From NCBI RefSeq assembly GCF_947381555.1, contig NZ_CANCWQ010000038.1:1-15203 (forward strand): 15,203 bases of DNA, in the 5' to 3' direction. Made by a program: the position numbers and the translations under genes. This document shows, in pieces, positions 1 to 4,853 of this stretch; within the stretch, counting starts at the first letter, position 1; every line of letters begins with the position of its first letter. The notes under the pieces were generated by a model. The model was not told where the DNA came from, made no database searches, and worked only from the letters and a program-made list of their open reading frames with translations. Source of the stretch: Limosilactobacillus pulli. GTDB taxonomy: Bacteria; Bacillota; Bacilli; Lactobacillales; Lactobacillaceae.

Positions 1-63
1 GACGCGCAACGTTCAGGTCGTTGTATGGGTAACCATGTACAGGTTCGAATCCTGTCTGGGGCA
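1..63 (+). tRNA. tRNA-Leu(CAG), 5' truncated by window edge
   Basis: This is the 3' part of a tRNA-Leu that continues off the left edge of the window. It covers the end of the D arm, an anticodon arm with CAG at 14-16, a class II long variable arm, the T arm with TTCGAAT, and the acceptor 3' strand CTGGGGC plus discriminator A. It matches positions 118-180 of the complete downstream copy except for one base (A31 versus G148), which falls in the variable-arm loop. CCA is not encoded. It reads the leucine codon CUG. Confidence 0.95.
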
Positions 64-96
64 TTGGCTTTTCAGCCCTAACTAAACATTTCAAAT

Positions 97-180
97 GCCC
101 CAGTGGCGGAACTGGCAGACGCGCAACGTTCAGGTCGTTGTATGGGTGACCATGTACAGGTTCGAATCCTGTCTGGGGCA
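97..180 (+). tRNA. tRNA-Leu(CAG)
   Basis: This is a complete 84-nt class II tRNA. The acceptor stem GCCCCAG (97-103) pairs perfectly with CTGGGGC (173-179), with discriminator A180. The anticodon stem CAACG/CGTTG holds the loop TTCAGGT, with anticodon CAG at 131-133. The long variable arm is ATGG-GTGA-CCAT. The T stem ACAGG/CCTGT carries the loop TTCGAAT. CCA is not encoded and must be added after transcription. The gene is the second of a tandem pair and is followed directly by an intrinsic terminator, so it ends the tRNA transcript. Confidence 0.98.
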
Positions 181-187
181 TTGTTCA

Positions 188-219
188 AACAGTCGTTGAC
201 ACGCGACTGTTTTTTTATT
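188..219 (+). terminator. Intrinsic terminator of the tRNA-Leu unit
   Basis: The arms AACAGTCG (188-195) and CGACTGTT (204-211) form a perfect stem followed by a run of T. It sits 8 nt after the second tRNA-Leu and ends that transcript on the plus strand. On the opposite strand there is no comparable U tract. Confidence 0.85.
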
Positions 220-344
220 TTCTTGATTATCATGTCCGTACTATCCAATCATATTTTCCAATAGTCAATACTGAGATTCTCAGTTGTCAACATGCCTACC
301 CGCCATACCAGCAGGCTCATTTTGCCAAAGAAATCCGAAAAAAG

Positions 345-380
345 TTAAAAAAGCGATCGGCAGCCGTCGGTCGTTTTTTT
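345..380 (-). terminator. Terminator of the 35-residue membrane peptide gene (bidirectional)
   Basis: The stem GCGATCGGC (353-361) pairs with GTCGGTCGT through Watson-Crick and G-T pairs. It is flanked by an A run on one side and seven T on the other, so it can act on both strands. On the minus strand it lies 9 nt past the stop codon of the small ORF. The 125 bases between this hairpin and the tRNA terminator hold no gene that I can support, only a 15-nt palindrome at 270-284. Confidence 0.8.
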
Positions 381-388
381 AGTCTTAG

Positions 389-496
389 CTACTGGCCGCT
401 GACCTTTAATAAAATTAGGTAGCCAAACCAGATGATGCCAAAAACAAAGATTCCCAAAATAATTATCCGCATTGTCTTTTCAAACCATTCAGGCAT
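389..496 (-). CDS. 35-residue single-pass membrane peptide, unknown function
   Basis: This is a small ORF starting MPEWFEKTMR and ending LLKVSGQ. Residues 10-30 form one hydrophobic segment rich in Ile, Leu, Phe and Gly. The N-terminus carries EWFEK, and the segment is followed by a Lys, so a single transmembrane helix is predicted. Support comes from the full gene layout: a near-consensus promoter (TTGAAA, 17 bp, TATGAT), the ribosome site AAGGGGG 7 nt before the ATG, and an intrinsic terminator right after the stop. It lies just downstream of the nitroreductase on the same strand but can be transcribed alone. I do not recognise a family. It could be a small membrane regulator or a toxin-like peptide; no antitoxin RNA is obvious. 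Confidence 0.75.
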   Translation of the reverse strand: MPEWFEKTMRIIILGIFVFGIIWFGYLILLKVSGQ

Positions 497-518
497 CTGA
501 CCGCCCCCTTATAGTTTG

Positions 519-547
519 ATCATAGCGAATTCCCCCGCTATTTTCAA
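519..547 (-). promoter_or_regulatory. Sigma-A promoter of the 35-residue peptide gene
   Basis: On the minus strand, -35 TTGAAA (547-542) and -10 TATGAT (524-519) are separated by exactly 17 bp. Transcription should start near 512, leaving a very short leader of about 16 nt before the ATG. The promoter begins only 15 bp after the nitroreductase stop codon, with no terminator between, so read-through from the nitroreductase is also possible. Confidence 0.75.
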
Positions 548-561
548 CGATGCGGAATAAC

Positions 562-1317
562 TTATAGGTCCAGACACAGTTTTTGATCATGCAGTGCTTG
601 AGCAATCTGATCACGAACCTGTGGCGTGCCATTCAACTTAGCGCCATTGACCTGATCGGTAAACGTATCAATACGGCGACTGGTATCGCGCAGATCATAA
701 TAGGTATTTACAATTTGGTCATAATCTTTAAGACTGGCTGGATCAATATCTTGATACTCATTTTCAAAAATGATCTTATTCAATGGCAGTCTAGGCTTCA
801 GCTGTGGTTCTTGATCCGGTACCCCAAGCTGCAGGCCCAGCGTTGGGAAGGTATGCTTAGGCAAGTGCAGCGTATTAATAATCTTAGCGGGCTCATTTTG
901 AATCGACCCTAGAATCACGCCGCCCAGCCCCATGCTTTCCGCGGCGATCAAAACGTTTTGCACGGCTAGTACGGTATCTTCATAGGCCTGCAGAAACATC
1001 TCGGTTTTTTCAATACGACGATCGTCAAAATTTCCCTGATGGTGCCGGATCAGCTCATTACGGTGCAGATCAGTGATAAACATCAGCAATTCGCCTGCCG
1101 CTCCAACATATGGCTGGGTGCTTACCGCGCGAATCACGGCCCGTTTTTGCGGATCGGTTACTCGAATAATTGTCATCTGCTGTAAAAACTCACTGCTGGC
1201 GGTCTGACGAGCAACTTCAAACAGCGTTGTCAACTGCTCATCAGTCAGCGGCTGGTCTTTAAACTTGCGAATCGTACGGTGATTTAATTGGTGGTCGATG
1301 GTAAAGTTACGAATCAT
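562..1317 (-). CDS. Nitroreductase family NAD(P)H:FMN oxidoreductase (NfsA/Frp-like)
   Basis: The 251-residue product belongs to the nitroreductase family, which uses bound FMN and NAD(P)H to reduce flavins, nitro compounds or quinones in the cytoplasm. Visible family marks are HRTIRKF at residues 13-19 (the FMN phosphate-binding Arg cluster), the central SMGLGGVILGSI at 128-139, and GVPDQEPQLKPRLP at 165-178, which resembles the GxP...KPRLP segment of the NfsA/Frp branch. The length fits that branch of about 240-250 residues. The ATG is preceded by GGAAGT at 9 nt. The physiological substrate cannot be told from sequence. It is followed directly by the promoter of the small membrane peptide gene. 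Confidence 0.9.
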   Translation of the reverse strand: MIRNFTIDHQLNHRTIRKFKDQPLTDEQLTTLFEVARQTASSEFLQQMTIIRVTDPQKRAVIRAVSTQPYVGAAGELLMFITDLHRNELIRHHQGNFDDRRIEKTEMFLQAYEDTVLAVQNVLIAAESMGLGGVILGSIQNEPAKIINTLHLPKHTFPTLGLQLGVPDQEPQLKPRLPLNKIIFENEYQDIDPASLKDYDQIVNTYYDLRDTSRRIDTFTDQVNGAKLNGTPQVRDQIAQALHDQKLCLDL

Positions 1318-1351
1318 GCTTTCGACTTCCTTTTTGTAAGAGATTTTCTAC

Positions 1352-1380
1352 ACTTTAACGCCAATGCGGTTATTGTTCAA
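1352..1380 (-). promoter_or_regulatory. Probable promoter of the nitroreductase gene
   Basis: On the minus strand, -35 TTGAAC (1380-1375) and -10 TAAAGT (1357-1352) are 17 bp apart and lie about 35 bp upstream of the start codon. The -10 is imperfect, so confidence is moderate. Confidence 0.5.
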
Positions 1381-1503
1381 GTGCAATTTTTCTCTCAGCT
1401 CAATTACATTCTTAACCTTGATCGGCCGAGTCATAAATCTTTCGCTCTTCATCGACATTACTGCCATTGAAGAATCAATAAATTGAAGCTTGGCGAAACC
1501 AAA

Positions 1504-1532
1504 TTGACTACAATTGTCAACTCGTTTATCAT
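1504..1532 (+). promoter_or_regulatory. Promoter of the CadD-family gene with palindrome over the -35
   Basis: -35 TTGACT (1504-1509) and -10 TATCAT (1527-1532) are 17 bp apart. The -35 is embedded in the palindrome TTGACTACAATTGTCAA (1504-1520), whose arms TTGAC/GTCAA are exact. Such a site could bind a repressor, but no regulator gene is adjacent. This leaves an untranslated leader of about 80 nt before the ATG at 1620, containing a second TTGACA at 1552. Confidence 0.55.
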
Positions 1533-1619
1533 TATCAACATTGGCCAACCGTTGACAACCATCAGACTTGCCACATGGTTAAAGCAACCGACCTTAATTA
1601 ATCGACAAGGAAGTTTTTT

Positions 1620-2228
1620 ATGTTCAATACAATCATCTCGGCCGTAACTGCCTATCTTTCGACGAATCTGGACTATCTTGGCTTTTTAGTGGCCTTTTTT
1701 GCGCAAAGTAAGGCGCCCCGAAAATACCGCTATATTCTATTTGGCAATGTAATCGGCGTTATCATTCTGGTAAGCTGTTCTTTGATCTTGGGACTAATCC
1801 TGCATACCATCCCGTCAGAATGGATGCTGGGCCTTTTAGGCATCATTCCACTATATTTTGGCTGCCGATTGCTCTTTTCCAATGATGACGACGATCAAGA
1901 TATTCAAACTGGCTTAACCGGCTTCAAACTAAGCAATTACGTCGCCTTACTCACGGTTACATCGTGCAGTGCCGATAATCTCGGCATCTATACGCCGCTT
2001 TTTGCCGCCATGACTACTCCCAAAGCAGTCTATGCTACGCTACTGACCTTTGCATTAATGCTGATCATTGTATTTTTCTTTGCATTGGTTTTGACTCATC
2101 TTCCTGTAATAGCCGGCATTTTAGAAAAGCATGGCAATCAAATCAGCGCATTGATTTATCTTGGCCTTGGCGGCTATCTTCTTTATGAATGCGGCACGTT
2201 AACTCATTTATTGGCCTATTTTTACTGA
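1620..2228 (+). CDS. CadD-family cadmium resistance/permease membrane protein
   Basis: The 202-residue, highly hydrophobic protein matches the cadmium resistance transporter family (Pfam Cad). Predicted membrane segments lie near residues 14-28, 38-62, 68-86, 106-130, 136-165 and 175-200. An acidic cytoplasmic loop, NDDDDQD, sits at 88-94. Family-like motifs are NLDYLGFLVAFF (16-27) and SCSADNLGIYTPLF (115-128), which corresponds to the conserved ADNxGVYxPLF segment. CadD proteins give moderate Cd2+ resistance, probably by efflux; here the metal is unproven. The ribosome site AAGGAAG lies 6 nt before the ATG. No CadC/ArsR-type repressor, the usual partner, is next to it. A strong terminator follows. 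Confidence 0.85.
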   Translation: MFNTIISAVTAYLSTNLDYLGFLVAFFAQSKAPRKYRYILFGNVIGVIILVSCSLILGLILHTIPSEWMLGLLGIIPLYFGCRLLFSNDDDDQDIQTGLTGFKLSNYVALLTVTSCSADNLGIYTPLFAAMTTPKAVYATLLTFALMLIIVFFFALVLTHLPVIAGILEKHGNQISALIYLGLGGYLLYECGTLTHLLAYFY

Positions 2229-2230
2229 CT

Positions 2231-2272
2231 AAAAGGCATGCTCCGCTTTAAAAGTGGTAGCATGCCCTTTTT
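2231..2272 (+). terminator. Bidirectional terminator between the cadD-like gene and the 181-residue ORF
   Basis: The arms AAAAGGCATGCT and AGCATGCCCTTTT form a long stem with T runs on both strands. It serves the plus-strand CadD-like gene and, on the minus strand, the convergent gene ending at 2318. Confidence 0.85.
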
Positions 2273-2317
2273 AATTGGATTCGTTTTTAGTGAACGACTG
2301 AAGCTTCTCCGCTGTGG

Positions 2318-2863
2318 CTAAAACATTCGCTGCTGCATGCGTTCTTCCAAGCGCTGAATCTGCCCTTCCAGATAGTTTACCTGGCGATGCATGGCTGCCG
2401 TCGTTGCGTCCGGATTATTAAGAATCTCAAAAGCACGATTTCGATAGCGGCGGTGCTTTTCAAACTGCATTACGCCGATTTCCTCCGCGCTGGCAACCAG
2501 ACTGTCGTAACGCTTCAGCATACCTTGCAGCTGTTTTTTAGCATCAGTCTTGGCAGCAGCCTTAGCGTTGGTAGCCACCGGCCGTCTTGTTCTGTGCTTG
2601 GTTCGCTGACGCCGCTTTGCTGAACCAGTAGTAGGGCTGGCAAGGGGCTGATGATTGATCACTGCCGTTAGATTCTGAATATCTTCAGTCAAAAGCGGCA
2701 GCTGTGCCTGTTGACAAGCCTTGATGCGCTGGTAGTGAGGAATAAATTTGCCAGCTTTGAGCGCCCGTTGATAAAGTTCGGCCGGAAAACCAATTCCGCG
2801 CTGATGCTTTGATTGAATCTCCGCTTGTTGAGCTGCTGAATAAAACGTTTGCCAATTGTTCAT
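2318..2863 (-). CDS. Hypothetical basic protein with C-terminal coiled coil
   Basis: I do not recognise this 181-residue protein. It has no signal peptide or membrane segment. Residues 1-72 look globular (FYSAAQQAE..., LYQRALKAGKFIPHYQ). Residues 74-112 form a low-complexity, very basic linker (SAKRRQRTKHRTRRPVATN, then Ala/Lys-rich), suggesting contact with nucleic acid. The C-terminus from about 153 is a heptad-like helix ending in QIQRLEERMQQRMF, consistent with a coiled coil and oligomer formation. The ribosome site AAGGAAG is 6 nt before the ATG. It is a single-gene unit between two terminators, and I could not see a convincing promoter in the 45-bp upstream gap. Confidence 0.7.
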   Translation of the reverse strand: MNNWQTFYSAAQQAEIQSKHQRGIGFPAELYQRALKAGKFIPHYQRIKACQQAQLPLLTEDIQNLTAVINHQPLASPTTGSAKRRQRTKHRTRRPVATNAKAAAKTDAKKQLQGMLKRYDSLVASAEEIGVMQFEKHRRYRNRAFEILNNPDATTAAMHRQVNYLEGQIQRLEERMQQRMF

Positions 2864-2908
2864 GAGACTCTTCCTTAATTGCTTTAATTGATCTTTTTAA
2901 TCTTAACA

Positions 2909-2944
2909 TAAAAAAGGCACCGTCATTTTTGGCGATGCCTTTTC
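2909..2944 (-). terminator. Intrinsic terminator of the MHS permease gene
   Basis: AAAAGGCA and TGCCTTTT arms, extended by CG pairs around the loop, give a hairpin with a U tract on the minus strand. It lies 15 bp past the permease stop codon. Confidence 0.85.
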
Positions 2945-2958
2945 ACTTCACTAAAGCA

Positions 2959-4275
2959 TTATTTCGTGTAGTCAACATTCTTGGTTTCTGGCGTCAGTGC
3001 CCAGGCAACCACCGAAACCACTGCCAAGACAAACATGTACATCCCGGCATAGTGCAAGCCAAACGTAGCGATCAGCCAAGTTGTGATGGTTGGCGCAACG
3101 GCTGCCCCAACTACGGCGGCCAGATTATAAGTGATCCCGGCACCGGAATAGCGAACCTTAGTCGGGAACAACTCTGGCAAGACCGCACCGACTGGACCAT
3201 ACAGCGTCCCCATTACCACAAAGCCCAGACCTAAGAACAGCAGCACGCCGACCATATTGCGCTGCCCCTCCAGGAAGTATGGGAAGACCAATGAGAACAC
3301 AACCAAGGCAACCGAGGCCGTCATCAAAACCTTCTTGCGTCCAACTTTATCAGCCAAGACTGAAGTGGTCATGATCAATACGGCAAACTCAACGATCGCC
3401 GCCATCAACAGCAGCAAGAACTCAGAATGACTAAAGCCTAATGCTGTCGTAGCAAAGGAAAGTGACCACGTCGTTAGTGTAAAGAACATTGCATAGGTAG
3501 CGCCCATCAAAAAGGTGCCTTTCAAGATCTCACGCCAGTTTTCCTTAAAGACTTCCTTTAAAGGCGAGCGCGTCGTATTGTCGCGTTCCTGAGCCAGCTT
3601 AAACAGCGGCGTTTCCTGCAGACGGTGCCGAACGTAGAGACCGATTACGACCAAAACGGATGAGGCCCAGAAAGGCACCCGCCAGCCAAAGCTCATCATC
3701 TGGGCTGGGGTCAGCATTTTTTCCAAGAAGTAGAACAAGCCATTGCAGATGAAAAAGCCGATTGGTGCCCCGACTTCAGGAAAGGCTCCATAAAGCGCCC
3801 GCTTGTCGGCTGGGGCATTTTCCGTTGCGACCAAAACAGCCCCGGACCATTCACCGCCCAGACCGATTCCTTGAACGAAACGGCAGAGACAAAGCAGCAG
3901 CGCGCCGCTAACCCCGATGCTTTGGTAGCCGGGAATGAAACCGATCGCCACCGTGGCAACCCCCATTACCAAAAGCGATACGACCAGTGTCTTTTTCCGA
4001 CCCAGGCGATCACCAAAATGGCCAAAAACAAATGAGCCAACTGGCCGTGCAACAAAGGCGACCCCAAACGTCAAAAGGCTCAGCAGCGTAGCTAACAGTG
4101 GCGTCATCTGAGGGAAAAATACCTTAGGAAAATAGGCTGCCGAAGCCGTTCCGTAGGCATAAAAATCAAAAAATTCAATAGCTGTCCCCATCATTGACGC
4201 CAAGATTACCGTCTTCACCGGATCGCGTTCCATTTTTTCATCATTCGTCGTCATTCGTTCTGTCGCATTTTCCAT
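2959..4275 (-). CDS. MFS permease of the metabolite:H+ symporter (MHS) family
   Basis: The 438-residue, 12-helix permease carries MHS signatures: GTAIEFFDFYAYG at 30-42, the loop motif GHFGDRLGRKK at 85-95, RFVQGIGLGGEWSGA at 132-146, and ELFPTKVRYSGAGITYN in the second half. Known members import shikimate, proline/betaine, alpha-ketoglutarate or other organic acids with protons. The substrate here is unknown. I chose the second ATG (4275) because AGGAGG lies 6 nt before it and directly abuts the ATG at 4281. The gene follows a leader with an Ile-rich peptide, hairpins and a terminator, which suggests that expression answers isoleucine supply, so a branched-chain amino acid or related 2-oxo/hydroxy acid is a reasonable guess. 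The short hydrophilic N-terminus (about 20 residues) is cytoplasmic. Confidence 0.92.
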   Translation of the reverse strand: MENATERMTTNDEKMERDPVKTVILASMMGTAIEFFDFYAYGTASAAYFPKVFFPQMTPLLATLLSLLTFGVAFVARPVGSFVFGHFGDRLGRKKTLVVSLLVMGVATVAIGFIPGYQSIGVSGALLLCLCRFVQGIGLGGEWSGAVLVATENAPADKRALYGAFPEVGAPIGFFICNGLFYFLEKMLTPAQMMSFGWRVPFWASSVLVVIGLYVRHRLQETPLFKLAQERDNTTRSPLKEVFKENWREILKGTFLMGATYAMFFTLTTWSLSFATTALGFSHSEFLLLLMAAIVEFAVLIMTTSVLADKVGRKKVLMTASVALVVFSLVFPYFLEGQRNMVGVLLFLGLGFVVMGTLYGPVGAVLPELFPTKVRYSGAGITYNLAAVVGAAVAPTITTWLIATFGLHYAGMYMFVLAVVSVVAWALTPETKNVDYTK

Positions 4276-4355
4276 AGCCATCCTCCTATTATTTTAATCG
4301 TATTCTTACTATTTATTTTCTTAATGTCGCTAATGCCACTAATGTCGCTTTCCAT
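4251..4355 (-). CDS. Second leader ORF (34 residues, Ile-rich) overlapping the permease start
   Basis: This ORF starts MESDISGISDIKKINSK and ends KMRQNE, and has its own ribosome site AGGGG 7 nt before the ATG. It opens 15 nt after the terminator U tract and continues across the permease ribosome site and start codon in another frame, ending 22 nt inside that gene. Eight of its first 23 residues are Ile. The 5' part is a 9-nt repeat read three times (DIS, GIS, DIK). Its two AUA Ile codons (4292-4287) immediately precede the AGGAGG used by the permease, so a ribosome paused there would cover that site. It probably couples permease translation to translation of this ORF. No protein function is expected. 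Confidence 0.5.
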   Translation of the reverse strand: MESDISGISDIKKINSKNTIKIIGGWLWKMRQNE

Positions 4356-4370
4356 AAAATCACCCCTAAA

Positions 4371-4408
4371 CAAAAAAGCAGCCGACTGTTTCATGAACAG
4401 TCAGCTGC
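4371..4408 (-). terminator. Attenuator terminator upstream of the MHS permease
   Basis: The 13-bp stem GCAGCTGACTGTT (4408-4396) with AACAGTCGGCTGC (4390-4378), one G-U pair and a 5-nt loop, is followed by six U on the minus strand. It lies between the leader peptide and the permease in the direction of transcription, so it must be read through for the permease to be made from the upstream promoter. Confidence 0.85.
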
Positions 4409-4434
4409 TGGCAGATAAACCATTTGCTGAACCG

Positions 4435-4485
4435 TTCGCATCATCGAGGGCGGTGATGCGAACACGCCAAAATGCCCGCATCACC
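4435..4485 (-). promoter_or_regulatory. Mutually exclusive hairpins after the leader peptide
   Basis: Three segments on the minus strand compete. GGTGATGCG (4485-4477), which begins at the last base of the leader stop codon, pairs perfectly with CGCATCACC (4460-4452). The overlapping GTTCGCATCA (4463-4454) pairs perfectly with TGATGCGAAC (4443-4434). Only one can form at a time. This is the 1:2 / 2:3 arrangement of translation-controlled attenuators. How the 2:3 state changes the terminator 26 nt further on is not obvious by eye. One candidate link is TTCAGC (4431-4426) with GCTGA in the terminator arm (4405-4401). Confidence 0.6.
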
Positions 4486-4547
4486 TAGATAATAATGCGA
4501 ATAATAATAATGTTGGACAATTGACTGGTTTTTTCAGCAAACATCAT
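4485..4547 (-). CDS. Isoleucine-rich leader peptide (20 residues) of an attenuator
   Basis: The peptide begins MMFAEKTSQLSN and ends IIIIRIII, giving seven isoleucine codons in the last eight (six AUU, one AUC). AGGAGG (4561-4556) lies 8 nt before the first ATG, a near-ideal ribosome site. A consensus promoter starts the transcript about 25 nt upstream. Hairpin segments begin exactly at the stop codon, and a strong terminator follows before the permease gene. This is the classic layout of ribosome-mediated transcription attenuation, known for amino-acid operons in Gram-negative bacteria and Actinobacteria. Lactobacillales more commonly use T-box leaders. The inferred signal is charged tRNA-Ile level: stalling at the Ile run would free segment 2 for the alternative hairpin. 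Confidence 0.75.
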   Translation of the reverse strand: MMFAEKTSQLSNIIIIRIII

Positions 4548-4578
4548 TTTTTCTGCCTCCTCTTTTTTCGATGTTCTT

Positions 4579-4607
4579 AATTTATCACGCTCAAGATTAG
4601 ATGTCAA
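4579..4607 (-). promoter_or_regulatory. Promoter of the leader-peptide/MHS permease transcript
   Basis: Minus-strand -35 TTGACA (4607-4602) and -10 TAAATT (4584-4579) are 17 bp apart. An AT-rich stretch lies directly upstream and may act as an UP element. The predicted start is near 4572, giving a leader of about 300 nt before the permease ATG. Confidence 0.75.
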
Positions 4608-4652
4608 TCATAAAATTAAAAATAAATGTGAGAATTTTAATTTTATAATTGA
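4604..4652 (-). repeat. AT-rich inverted repeat upstream of the attenuator promoter
   Basis: ATAAAATTAAAA (4610-4621) and TTTTAATTTTAT (4635-4646) are exact inverted repeats around a 13-base spacer. Outer partial matches TCAAT and ATTGA extend to 4604 and 4652. The inner end touches the -35 box, so it may bind a regulator, or it may only be an UP element. Confidence 0.45.
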
Positions 4653-4661
4653 TTGAAAAAT

Positions 4662-4812
4662 AAAGAGAGTGAGAAAAAACTCCAAAAATCAGCTTGCGAC
4701 CGATTTTCGGAGTTTGTCTTCGAACCTCCCGCAAGGATGACTAGGTCGGTCAAATGCTGATTTATCATCGTTTGAACCGCTAGCCAGCTACTGCGCTGAG
4801 GCATTATTATCA
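4662..4812 (-). repeat. Folded intergenic element, possibly a dispersed repeat
   Basis: This 150-bp gap element contains several competing complementary segments. AAATCAGC (4686-4693) and GACCGA (4698-4703) pair with GCTGATTT (4756-4763) and TCGGTC (4746-4751). CTTGCG pairs with CGCAAG (4730-4735). The first segment also forms the local terminator hairpin 4677-4715. No ORF is present. From memory, such hairpin elements around an ACTCC...GGAGT stem recur in lactobacillus intergenic regions; I cannot verify this here. Confidence 0.4.
4674..4715 (-). terminator. Terminator downstream of the DHA1 MFS gene
   Basis: AAACTCC-A-AAAATC (4677-4690) pairs with GATTTT-C-GGAGTTT (4702-4715), ending in a U run on the minus strand. 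A weaker hairpin with no good U tract lies nearer the gene at 4827-4846. Together they end transcription of the MFS gene and insulate the next promoter. Confidence 0.65.
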
Positions 4813-4853
4813 ATACGTAGTTAAGGGGTTGAGTTAATTCCCAACCTCATTAA

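Noticed and set aside
270..284. ACTGAGATTCTCAGT palindrome
   Set aside because: A perfect 15-nt palindrome, but no gene, clear promoter or U tract is associated with it, so no function is claimed.
1348..1548. 66-residue minus-strand ORF upstream of the nitroreductase
   Set aside because: It has a TTG start with no ribosome site, overlaps two promoter regions and has no recognisable features.
4276..4281. First ATG of the MHS permease at 4281
   Set aside because: AGGAGG touches this codon with no spacer; the second ATG at 4275 has ideal 6-nt spacing.
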